A DNA stretch of 64,000 bases from Prunella strophiata (GCA_036583965.1 JAZBQD010000013.1:7170144-7234143), one strand, 5' to 3'; counted from the stretch's first letter, positions 41,001-50,446 are shown. Program-made: numbers and translations. The notes: generated by a model not told the origin, from the letters alone.

Positions 41001-41668
41001 AGCTGGGGACAGGGTCTCGCAGCTGGGGACAGGTAGGTGACACAGGTGACACTGCCCGGAGCTGGGGACAGGGTCTCGCAGCTGGGGACAGGTAGGTGAC
41101 ACAGGTGACACTGCCCGGAGCTGGGGACAGGTAGGTGACACAGGTGACACTGCCCGGAGCTGGGGACAGGTAGGTGACACAGGTGACACTGCCCGGAGCT
41201 GGGGACAGGTAGGTGACACAGGTGACACTGCCCGGAGCTGGGGACAGGTAGGTGACACAGGTGACACTGCCCGGAGCTGGGGACAGGGTCTCGCAGCTGG
41301 GGACAGGTAGGTGACACAGGTGACACTGCCCGGAGCTGGGGACAGGGTCTCGCAGCTGGGGACAGGTAGGTGACACAGGTGACACTGCCCGGAGCTGGGG
41401 ACAGGGTCTCGCAGCTGGGGACAGGTAGGTGACACAGGTGACACTGCCCGGAGCTGGGGACAGGGTCTCGCAGCTGGGGACAGGTAGGTGACACAGGTGA
41501 CACTGCCCGGAGCTGGGGACAGGGTCTCGCAGCTGGGGACAGGTAGGTGACACAGGTGACACTGCCCGGAGCTGGGGACAGGGTCTCGCAGCTGGGGACA
41601 GGTAGGTGACACAGGTGACACTGCCCGGAGCTGGGGACAGGTAGGTGACACAGGTGACACTGCCCGGG
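38088..41668. repeat. Large two-module minisatellite (39- and 59-bp units, about 71 copies)
   Basis: Each short unit (39 bp) runs GTGACACTGCCCGGAGCTGG, then GGACAGGTAGGTGACACAG. The long unit (59 bp) carries 20 extra bases around GGTCTCGCAG, which look like a partial internal duplication of the CTGGGGACAGG block. I counted about 32 units left of 39720, many with substitutions or small deletions (for example GGGGCTGGGGCAGGG, GAGCTGGGACAGGG, and TAGTGACAC in place of TAGGTGACAC at 39063 and 39596). To the right I counted 39 units that appear identical within each class. From 39721 the order is 2S 2L 1S 1L 3S 1L 2S 5L 2S 3L 2S 1L 1S 2L 4S 6L 1S (S short, L long). The minus strand has no stop codon in any frame of either unit, which creates open frames of up to 1205 codons; these are not considered genes. 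Confidence 0.98.
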
Positions 41669-41669
41669 T

Positions 41670-44185
41670 GTGGAAATGGATTATTTACCTCCTTAAGGCA
41701 ACTGCTACTTAAAGAGTAACTCTATTTAAGTAACTTTTAACAAGCACTTGTTTCTCCATCTGAAAGACAACTCCTAGGTGATCCTTAGGATATCACAAAG
41801 ACTCTGAAAATACGTGTCCAGCTACCAAGTTTTGCTGAATCCACACATCACCTATATACGTTTCTATATATTTCATTTTCACCAACATGAGGGTAAGGCA
41901 ATTTGAGTTTCCCCCATTAAGGCTAGTGATTTACTTCTCCTCAGGACCTATTTTCAATAGACAAACAGAAATAATTTAAGTCTAGAACAGACATAGACCT
42001 TAATGGTTTACCCTTGGTGTTAAATAAATGAGGAAATTATTCACTGGCACCTCTCATTCTGCGGATGTTTCAATCTTACAGTTACCTAATCTCTTACACA
42101 GTAGTTATGAGAACAAAAGAAATGTGTATGGAGGCAAAGCACCCACCTACTAACATATCAGTACTACCTCTAACAAGCCTGTTTCCCAGTAATCTGTTTT
42201 CCTGATGGAAATCTGAAGAACAAATTCCTATCCATAGGCATTTTCCCCAAATGCTCCATCATCAACCTCATTATGCGATACAGAAATTCTCCCAAGGGAT
42301 ATTATGTAATGGCAATCCCTCCCTCCTCCCCCTAAGGAGTATATTTCTCATTACATCTCCTAGTAATTGATCAGTCTAGGAAATAATTTCTGGTAAAACC
42401 ATATGTTTCTTTACCTAGTTTAGAATTTCCATCTTTATTCAGAAGGATAAAAAAAAACTTCCAGGAGATCCTACAATTTCCATTTCTGATGCATGATGCC
42501 AACCTTTGCTCAAACATGCTATTGAGCAAGGAGTAACACATTCTTATACCTGCCTGACCTCAGATCTTGCAAATTCATTAAGTCATTAAAATTAAACATC
42601 TTACATTTCCTAACCTGATGATACAAATAATTTTATTTGAATGGATTTAAAAAGACTGTTTCATATTCCAGTGTATCCAGACACCACAAGCCCTAGATAT
42701 TGTGCCTAATTCAACATATGGATGCAGGGAATCAAGGAATAAAAAAGATAATAAAGAAGAAAAAAAAAGAAAAAAAAAAGAAAGAAAATATTTGAGGCAG
42801 AATATTACACACACATATGTGCTCTCCATACAGCACAGACCAGCTAGCTGAAGAATGCAGCCCTTTTCACTGCCACTTCTGTCAACATATCACCACCAAA
42901 CATCCTACCAGGTTTTACTTTAAAAAGCATCAACAGCAAACACTAATATTTATACCCCTTGTTCAAAGTTTAACACTTTAGGATGGCACATTCTTGAAAA
43001 TCAGAGGGAAACAACTACTGCTAAATATCTGTAGTTTGTCACTGGAACTGGAGACATACTCCAATCCCTTTTTTAACTTCAAAATACCAGAGCTACGTGT
43101 GACACTGCTATTTGATTCAGCCAGCCCAGGCCACAAGGTCCAGCAGATGACTGCATGTCCTGATAGAATAACACTGGGATATATTTTACTCCTTCGTTTG
43201 TTTATGAGAACAGACTGCCCCTCTCAGATAAACAAGGCTTAAGGTTTCACTCAGAATAGCCCACCTTCCAAACAAAATAAAATTAAAAAAAAAAACAACC
43301 CACTGTATACTAGTGAAAACTTGGTATCCAGCTAAATAAAATACTGCCTGCCTTGTCTTATAGCATTAATCTCCACTGGAAAAGAAAATCAGGCATCTCA
43401 AGCTGGTGCCTTTTGGCTTTAGCACAGGGCAGTTTTAGGGAACTGCTGTCAGCAAAGAAGAAAATTCTTGAAGAGAGCATTAGGAGCCTGCCACTTGTGG
43501 GAAGTTAATGCCGTGTGTATAATTCAAGCAGCTCACCCTTGTAAGTCTGTATGTGGGGAAAATCGGATTTATACATAAACATAAACCTCTGAAGTAAATT
43601 CTGATCAGGGATGACCAAAGATTTAACTCTCTAGAAAGAAGAATGGTAAGACTCTGTTTTCCTGTAATACCTTGGCAGCCTTTTCCAGTTGAGCAAGGCT
43701 TTCTTTCAGGAATTGATAACGAAGTAAATAATTCCACTTTCTGCGGCACAGGGGAGACCAGTTAAGGACGCTCTCCAAGACCCAAAGCAATCATTCAGAA
43801 CAGTAACTTACATAACAAGAAATTATCTTTGTTACAAAATTAGGTTAAAAGGACCTCAGATACTGTAACGTTACAAAAAATCAGGACATGCCTTGAGAAG
43901 ATTAGCTGGCAAGCAGCCTCCTGAGATAAATTCGCAACTTCAAGAAGATTTTACAAGCCTAAAAACCAGTTTAAATTCCAGAGAGAAAAACAAGCCTTTG
44001 CCATTTGAAAAGGTCCTTCTTTCCTTTCCTCTGCCCTCACCTTATTCCCGAGCTCTTTCTCCAAACCGTCTTTAGTTAACCAGTGACCTGGAAATCTTAT
44101 TTCGCCTCCCCCTCCCCTTCTCAAATTTGTCACTTTAAACATACAAGGTTTAATTTCTTAATTGGATTAAATTTTTCATTCAGGC
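41670..44185. other. AT-rich non-coding stretch between minisatellite and CpG island
   Basis: No exon recognised. If the candidate leftward first exon at 45.3 kb is real, this would be the 5' part of its first intron. A purine tract at about 42747-42786 is the only marked simple sequence. An AAG/GTGAGG minus-strand donor-like sequence lies at about 44030, without supporting exon evidence. Confidence 0.5.
42747..42786. repeat. A-rich purine tract
   Basis: Runs of A interrupted by single G (for example GAAGA8GA9GAAAG), giving an almost pure A/G strand. This is a low-complexity tract of no evident origin. Confidence 0.85.
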
Positions 44186-44323
44186 TAAGCAGAGGGGCCC
44201 CGCAGCAGGCGCGGGGAGGGGAGCAGAGCCCGGCAGCCCCGCACCCCGCGATCCAGCCTGGCCCGCACAACCTGCCCGCTTCGGGAGCGGCGGCGATTTC
44301 TCTGACCAAAAGACACACAGGGG

Positions 44324-44349
44324 AAAAAAAAAAAAAAAAAAAAAAAAAA
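44324..44349. repeat. Poly-A tract of 26 bases in the CpG island
   Basis: 26 consecutive A in otherwise GC-rich DNA. Further A runs occur at 44769-44784 (16) and 44879-44889 (11), and T runs at 45588-45597. Rigid poly(dA:dT) tracts disfavour nucleosomes, so they may help keep this promoter region open; that role is inferred. Confidence 0.95.
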
Positions 44350-45317
44350 TCCACGACGACCATTTTCAGACTTGCTATTCCTTGCGAGTAGAGGGGCTGT
44401 GGCCGCACCGAAGGGGTTAAACCGCCGGGCACGGATTTTTGAGTTTGTTACCGTTTTCAACAGCCAGAAATCCCAGACCAACACCGGCCTCATCCGGCTA
44501 CAGCGCCAGCCAGCCAGCAACACCCGACAGAGCCAAGTCGCGATATTCCGCTGGAGGGGACCCCCGAGCCGCGCGGGGCGCGCTGCGGGGCCGGCACGGC
44601 CACCCGCGGGTGGGAGCAGCCGTGTCCGCCGGGTCACCCGCGCTGCCCCGGCCCGGGAGCTGCCGCCCCGAGAAGGCAGAGGTTCAATATTTATTATTCA
44701 CCCTCCCCGCTCCCGCGAGGGTGGGAAGGGGGATGCGGTCGCACCGGAGGAATGTGCGAAATGGGGTGAAAAAAAAAAAAAAAAGGCAGCTCGGGAGCGC
44801 ATCGCATCCAAGCAGCTCCGCGCTGCTGCGCCTCTTTCTTGTCTTCTGTTTTATTTAAACACACCCAGTTTCTCCCGCAAAAAAAAAAACCCGTCCATAA
44901 TTCTGCTCGGAGAGCTGCTCGGTTCGCCTCCGGGAATGGGCAACGAGCGGCTCCTGCCCCTCCGCATCCCGACCCCCGCTCGGGAGAACGCGGAGCGAAC
45001 CACCCCGAGGAAGCCACCGGGGCTGGCGGGGGCCGGGAAAACCGAACCAGCCTCTCCGGCTGCACCGAAAACGGCGCAAGAGGGAAAGAAGAAAAAGAGA
45101 AACACACAGAGACCGCACGCACAGAGCCACCACCACACCGGCGGGAAGCACGGCGATTTCCTCCCCTCGGCTGACCGCAAAGCCGCCAGCTCCCCGGCTG
45201 GAAAACACTTCCCCCGCCGAGGAGCGGGGCTCGGGGAGGGGACCAGAAGTCCCCGGGGGTTGGGGGGGTCCCCGGCCCGGAGGGCTCCCTCCCTCGCTCC
45301 CGCCCGCCGCTACTCAC

Positions 45318-45950
45318 CGCGCGGCGCGCAGACCATGGCGAGCCCCGCCGGCCCGCCGGGCCCCCGCGGGATGATCCTCCGGGCGCGGCGCGGAGCGGAG
45401 CGGAGCCGCTCGGGGCCCCCCGCAGCAGCACAGCGCGGCTCCCGGCCCGGAGGTGCCCCGGGGGTCCCGCCGGCCCCTCCCGCCGCGGTCCTCCGCCGCT
45501 CGCTCCTTCCCTCCGCTCTTCCTGGGGCTGCAGGCACAGCGTCTCCTCGCTTTATTTTCTTCTTTTTATTCTTTTTTCCCCCTTGTGTTTTTTTTTTGGG
45601 TTTTTTTCTCTCCCCCCGGTCGAACCCGGGGCTCAAAGTTTGCGCCCCCGCGCCCGCTCAGCCCCGGAGCCGCCGCGCAGACGGCGCTACGGGTCCATCA
45701 CCCGCGGGGCCAAAAGCACACGAACGGGTGAAAAGCCCACAGACGCACCAAAAAAAGGCAAAAAAAACAGCCAAAAAAGAAAAAGCGACCCAGGCGGCAG
45801 CTCCGGCCGGCATCCGAGGAAGGGAGCAGGGAACGCTCAGCTCCGCAGGCAGCACCAGCCCGGCCCCATCCAGGGGCTTCCCCCGGCGGCGGGTTTCTTT
45901 CTTTCTTTCTTTCTTTTCGTGGTTCACGCCTCGGTAGCCATTATTCCCAA
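45318..45950 (-). other. Candidate first exon of a leftward gene (unidentified)
   Basis: On the minus strand an ATG in strong Kozak context (GCTCGCCATGG, ATG at 45336-45334) opens a frame reading Met-Val-Cys-Ala-Pro-Arg. After 19 coding nucleotides it meets a consensus splice donor, CGCG/GTGAGTAG, with exon end at 45318 and donor bases 45317-45312. Without splicing the frame stops within two codons, so a phase-1 intron would be needed. The frame is also open upstream to an ATG at 45636, so the true start is uncertain. The right boundary given here (transcription start) is a guess based on the GC boxes and CCAAT box upstream. I do not recognise a protein beginning this way, and no second exon could be found to the left, so the exon could be non-coding or the match fortuitous. 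Confidence 0.35.
45894..45917. repeat. (TTTC)n microsatellite
   Basis: About five to six TTTC units inside the CpG island, homopyrimidine on the plus strand. If transcription is leftward, it lies in or near the 5' untranslated region or core promoter as a GAAA repeat. Confidence 0.9.
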
Positions 45951-46056
45951 GCACGGACGGGGAGGCACCGCGCCGAGCCCGCTCCGCTCCGCGGCGGCGG
46001 TGCCGCTCCCCGGGCGCTCCGCGGCGCGACTGCTCCGCGCGGCCGCGGCCGCCGCG

Positions 46057-46085
46057 CCCCGCCCCGCCCCGGCGACGCCGCCAAT
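46057..46085 (-). promoter_or_regulatory. Twin GC boxes and inverted CCAAT box
   Basis: CCCCGCCCCGCCCC at 46057-46070 contains overlapping Sp1/KLF sites. CCAAT follows at 46081-46085, so for a leftward gene the order is CCAAT (reading ATTGG) and then GC boxes toward the start site. This spacing is usual for TATA-less promoters. The strand assignment follows the candidate exon; the motifs work in either orientation. Confidence 0.5.
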
Positions 46086-46447
46086 CCGAGGACACGGACA
46101 CACGCGCGGCCCCGCGCCCGCCCGCGCGCGCGCCCGGCCCCGCACCCGCCCCGCCGCGGGGGCGCGCGGGAGCCGCTCGTCGGGGCGGGGAGCGCGCCGC
46201 GGGGCGCGCGGGCGGGGACGCGGGAGGTGCGGGAGTGAGCCCGAGTCGAGCGCGGGTTGCGGACCGCCAGTGACTGCCCAGTGACCCGTATGTGCGGACT
46301 GCCAGTGCGGCAGCGCCCGCTCCGCGCCCCGGGACTGCCTGGGCGCGCACACGTGCACAGGTGCGCAGGGGCCGGGCGGACACGGCCCACGTCCAGGTGC
46401 ACGGGGTGTGTCTGCGTGGCAGGTGTGCGTGAGCCGGGTGTGCGATC

Positions 46448-46467
46448 TGTGTGTGTGTGTGTGTGTG
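46448..46467. repeat. (GT)n microsatellite at edge of CpG island
   Basis: About ten GT dinucleotides mark the boundary between the CpG island and the second minisatellite. Alternating purine-pyrimidine sequence is prone to Z-DNA. Confidence 0.9.
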
Positions 46468-46492
46468 CACTGTCCCCGTGTGCACCGTGTGC

Positions 46493-47525
46493 GTGCACAG
46501 TCTGTGTCCTTGTGTGCACAGTCTGTGTCTGTTGTGCACAGTCTGTGTCAGTTGTGCACAGTCTGTGTCCATGTGTGCAGTCTGTGTCAGTTGTGCACAG
46601 TCTGTGTCAGTTGTGCACAGTCTGTGTCCGTGTGTGCACAGTCTGTGTCAGTTGTGCACAGTCTGTCCATGTGTGCAGTCTGTGTCAGTTGTGCACAGTC
46701 TGTGTTTGTTGTGCACAGTCTGTGTCAGTTGTGCACAGTCTGTGTCAGTTGTGCACAGTCTGTCCATGTGCACAGTCTGTCCATGTGCACAGTCTGTGTT
46801 TGTTGTGCACAGTCTGTGTCTGTTGTGCACACTCTGTGTCAGTTGTGCACAGTCTGTGTTTGTTGTGCACAGTCTGTGTCAGTTGTGCACAGTCTGTGTC
46901 AGTTGTGCACAGTCTGTCCATGTGCACAGTCTGTCCATGTGCACAGTCTGTGTCTGTTGTGCACAGTCTGTGTCAGTTGTGCACAGTCTGTGTCCGTGTG
47001 TGCACAGTCTGTGTCAGTTGTGCACAGTCTGTGTCTGTTGTGCACAGTCTGTGTCAGTTGTGCACAGTGTGTGTCTGTTGTGCACAGTCTGTGTCTGTTG
47101 TGCACAGTCTGTGTCAGTGTGCACAGTCTGTGTCAGTTGTGCACACTCTGTGTCAGTTGTGCACAGTCTGTGTTTGTTGTGCACAGTCTGTGTCAGTTGT
47201 GCACAGTCTGTGTCAGTTGTGCACAGTCTGTCCATGTGCACAGTCTGTGTTTGTTGTGCACAGTCTGTGTCAGTTGTGCACAGTCTGTGTCAGTTGTGCA
47301 CAGTCTGTCCATGTGCACAGTCTGTGTCAGTGTGCACAGTCTGTGTCTGTTGTGCACAGTCTGTGTCTGTTGTGCACAGTCTGTGTTTGTTGTGCACAGT
47401 CTGTCCATGTGCACAGTCTGTGTCAGTTGTGCACAGTCTGTGTCAGTTGTGCACAGTCTGTGTCAGTTGTGCACAGTCTGTGTCAGTTGTGCACAGTCTG
47501 TGTCAGTTGTGCACAGTCTGTCTGT
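46493..47525. repeat. Second minisatellite, about 20-bp GTGCACAGTCTGTG unit, about 50 copies
   Basis: The usual unit is TGTGCACAGTCTGTGTCAGT (20 bp). Variants replace CAGTT with TTGTT or CTGTT, or shorten the end to CCAT (17-bp unit); 19- and 21-bp forms also occur. Each unit has a GTGCAC palindrome within TGTGCACA, a strictly alternating purine-pyrimidine octamer. Because 20 and 17 are both 2 modulo 3, all frames cycle through the same Cys/Val/Ser/Gln-rich peptide, producing open frames of up to 485 codons on the plus strand and many on the minus; these are artefacts. It lies within about 0.5 kb upstream of the candidate leftward promoter. Confidence 0.97.
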
Positions 47526-47555
47526 GTGTGTGCATGGTCTGTGGCTCCGTGCAGA

Positions 47556-47588
47556 GTGTGTGTGTGTGTGTCTGTGTGTGTGTGTGTG
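47556..47588. repeat. (GT)n microsatellite
   Basis: A GT run with a single TC interruption, just beyond the right end of the second minisatellite and probably of related origin. Confidence 0.85.
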
Positions 47589-47889
47589 CGACAGGCTGAT
47601 CTCTGGGTGATGTGTTTGTGCACGGTTTTTTGTATGGTTTCTGCGTGCACACTCTGTGCACAGTGTGTGTGTGCTCACGGTCAGAGGGTGGATGAAGCTG
47701 TCAGTGCTCTCTGAACGCCCGGGTGTGTGCATCCCTGGTGTGTGTGTGTGTGCATGCTCCCTCCCCCCACCAGCCTGTGGATGGGCTGAGGTTGGGCTCC
47801 TTTCCCTCTATTTTCCATGTTAGTTGCAGCCTCCTGTGTCCCTGAGATGCATTTGGACCCCCAGGGGATTTGGTTCCGGGCAGAGAGAG

Positions 47890-48080
47890 AAGAGAGAAGC
47901 AAAGGAAACGTTTAATTGTGATTAACCGTCCCTATTGCAAAACAGTTGTTAGTAGGTATATTTAAAATATAATTACTATTGCCGTGATTCACAGGTGCTT
48001 TAATAAATGGTTAATCAATGGCCACAGGGCCGACAATCCCCGCTGCCTGACATGCCTGCTTAGCACCTGCTGCAGTAAAC
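47890..48080. promoter_or_regulatory. Candidate conserved non-coding element
   Basis: An AT-rich patch dense in homeodomain-type motifs (TGATTAACC, TATAATTACT, GGTTAATCAATGG) together with E-boxes CAGGTG and CACCTG, an ACAAT SOX-like core and retained CpGs. The mixture resembles vertebrate developmental enhancers. This is pattern recognition; conservation has not been tested. Confidence 0.3.
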
Positions 48081-48339
48081 GTGATTCATGGGGACTGGGG
48101 CCAGCCCCTGCCCTCCTCTCCCCGTGTGGGATGGGGGTGTCACACCCACAGCCCCTGTTCACTCAGCCTGCACCCCAACACCCCGCTCTGCACTGCTGGC
48201 CTTCACTCAGCAGGATTTTGAGGTGTCCCCAAATGGCCCCAGCACTGTGACTGCCTCTGGGGTAGGGGAAAGGAGCTGCCCGAGCTTGGTTTTCAGCTGG
48301 CCTGCAGAAATTATCTGAAAATCTTCAGGGAGAAAGGCG

Positions 48340-48485
48340 GTAAACATCTGTATACTATTAAATCCATTAGATGTGTTCATTATTTTATATTGATTGGTAT
48401 ATCACTACACAAAGTTAATATATTATGATTATTAGTATATTGTTAAATCATTAAATACGACAGCAGACGCAATAAATAATTTCCA
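48340..48485. promoter_or_regulatory. Candidate AT-rich regulatory element
   Basis: A very AT-rich patch with at least six TTAAT/ATTAG/TTATTA motifs and two isolated CpGs (TACGACAG, GACGCAAT). It lies a few hundred bases from the previous candidate and may belong to the same element. Function is inferred. Confidence 0.22.
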
Positions 48486-50420
48486 GGGGATCTCAGCTGA
48501 CATTTAGAAATTGATGGGTATGTTTTTCCCTTTGCATCCTGGCTGGCTGCAGGACTGCAGCGACGCTCTGGCTGCTCTGACTGATCTCATTCCCCAGCTT
48601 TCCTCTGCAAGTGAAGGCAGCAGAAAGAGCCTGCTCTGCCATGCCCAAGTTTGCATTTTAAAAGATGATGCTGAATTAATATGAGCCCCAAAAAAACCTG
48701 TTGGACGAGGATGTTCAAAACAGTTGCATGAAACAGGGAGCCACAAGAAGGATCTACACTGGAGGTGTACCTTGGTGTTGCTCAGGGAGAAGAACACCTC
48801 TTGCAACACCAACAGGATTTTCATGTGAAAACACAAGGATGGAGCTGCCCTTGTGTCAGCAGAGCTGCCACCTGCCTCCTGCAGGCACCCACCCCCATCG
48901 GGGAGCACAGGAGCACGAGCATCCCCAAACCCTCAGCCAGACTGCAGGTCACGGGGGGTTGTGGATTTATGGCACAGCTCCTCACGAAGCAGCAGATGTT
49001 GGAGAGCATGCACATCTGTATCTTTGCAGCAGGGGAGCTGGATGCCAATCAGGGTTAATTCGGGATAAATTTACAAGAGCACACAGCATGACCCAAGGTA
49101 CCTCTTTATTGGCCTACTACAGGCCTGCTAAATGCATTGGCTGACTACCACACATTAAAGCCACATGAGCTTGTATGTTCAAAATGTATTTTACAGGAAG
49201 ACACAGGGATAGAAAAAGGAGGAGAGCCTGTGTCACAAATGACATCCAGATGTGAAAACACTGTAAATACAAACATCAAAAGGCTCACCCCTCCACATTC
49301 TGCAAAGACAACATTGGAGGAAGGACTTGCTGCATTTAAACAAATATTCTCGGCAAGGAAGCCAAGGAGCCTGCTGTCCCTGGTGCACAGCAAACCCCCA
49401 TGGATCTGAGTGGGAATTAGCCATTTGTCAAGGCAAATATGCAGCAAATATTATGCCATCCTCTAGACAGTTCAACCTTGGATCAGGGGCAAGGAAACGG
49501 GATGGAAGGGAAGGTGTTTTGCTAAGAAGACCAGAAGTTTAAATCTAATAACTCAAATCTGAAAACTGCACTCCAGAAAGCTGTGCTTATTTAGATAAAG
49601 TCTCCAGGGCTATGACATACTTCTTACGAGAATTGATACCATTCAGGGACAGGACTTAAGCCTTGCCAGTTGTATGGAATAACTGAATAAACAGGTGCCT
49701 TTTTAAGCCTTGTTATTTGCTGCAGTGAAGATAGGACTGGAGTGATAGCCTAGAAAACCTGGTAAACCACTCGGTAACATTGTTTTAAGAAGATGTGGGA
49801 AATGAAAAGCCATTCCCTTGAAAGGGTTCTGAAGAGCTCCAAACCTCTGTTTGCATGGACCTACAGAGGAACTGGCAGTGAGTCACCACAAGTGAAGGAC
49901 AAGTGTTCCTGGAGCCAAGGACTCATCCCATCAATCACTGCCACACCGTCCCCCTTCCCTTCTTGCCTACTTCTGACTGCAGTAGAACACAATGGGGGAC
50001 AAAGCTGGTTTGTAGCAGCACAGAATTAACCTAAAGTAGCATCAATGGCAGGGGAAACCACTTAACACCCTTCCAGAAAGGCGGGATTGGTGGCTAAGTG
50101 CACACAGGGTGCAATATCAGATGCTCATTTTGCGTTCTCGGTTCAGCCCTCGAATTGCAAACCACGACGATGACAACGTTGGGTGTTACTTGCATGAACT
50201 CTCAGAGCACCACAGCCAGGCACTGTGCTGGGGCAATGTGAAAGCCACGCTGAGATGGGGTGTATTCTTGTTTTCTCATCTTTTCAAGATGCTATCTGAC
50301 CACTAACACCTTACACACAGCGTGAGCAGACCACACGAGGGACTGACTCCACACTGAGCTGGTGCTGATCGCTTGAAGGTGCTGGGACGCCAGGGTGTGG
50401 GGCCAGCATGGTTGTTCTCA

Positions 50421-50446
50421 GAGATGAGATGAGATGAGATGAGATA
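50421..50446. repeat. (GAGAT)5 pentanucleotide repeat
   Basis: Five perfect GAGAT units followed by AG. A small microsatellite with no associated element. Confidence 0.92.

Larger units (their letters stand above)
44190..46450. promoter_or_regulatory. CpG island (about 2.2 kb)
   Basis: The base composition switches abruptly to very GC-rich with dense CpG from about 44190, peaking at 45.3-46.2 kb where CGCG and GGCGG motifs are near-continuous. It contains GC boxes, a CCAAT box and poly-A/T tracts but no TATA box in sensible position, typical of a vertebrate housekeeping or developmental promoter. It is the only full-size CpG island in the window, so the only strong promoter candidate. Open frames through it, including a 521-codon plus-strand frame (44372-45937), are long only because GC-rich DNA has few stops; they run through poly-A tracts as poly-Lys and are not believed. 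Confidence 0.93.

Noticed and set aside
38043..41660. Minus-strand open frames of 1205, 916 and 667 codons encoding Pro/Cys/Ser/Val-rich 13-residue repeats
   Set aside because: They lie wholly in the minisatellite and all three frames are open at once, because neither unit contains a stop on that strand. The 59-bp units also switch frame, so no single protein is maintained.
44372..45937. 521-codon plus-strand open frame in the CpG island
   Set aside because: GC-rich DNA has few stop codons; the frame runs through poly-A as poly-Lys, has no recognisable domain and overlaps equally open minus-strand frames.
16170..46450. Roughly 10-kb spacing of CpG clusters (16.3, 26.5, 36.8 and 45.5 kb)
   Set aside because: Only four points of very different strength; no mechanism predicts this spacing and it is most likely coincidence.
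45658..46572. 304-codon minus-strand frame across the CpG island and the start of the second minisatellite
   Set aside because: Begins in the repeat and is rich in Arg/Ala/Pro as expected from CpG-rich DNA; no domain signature.
38088..47525. Direct-repeat arrays as CRISPR
   Set aside because: Units are contiguous without unique spacers, and the genome is clearly vertebrate.
46257..47714. Plus-strand open frames of 485, 400 and 382 codons, Cys-rich
   Set aside because: Produced by the 20-bp GTGCACAG repeat; overlapping frames give the same peptide and the minus strand is also largely open. No domain or conserved start.
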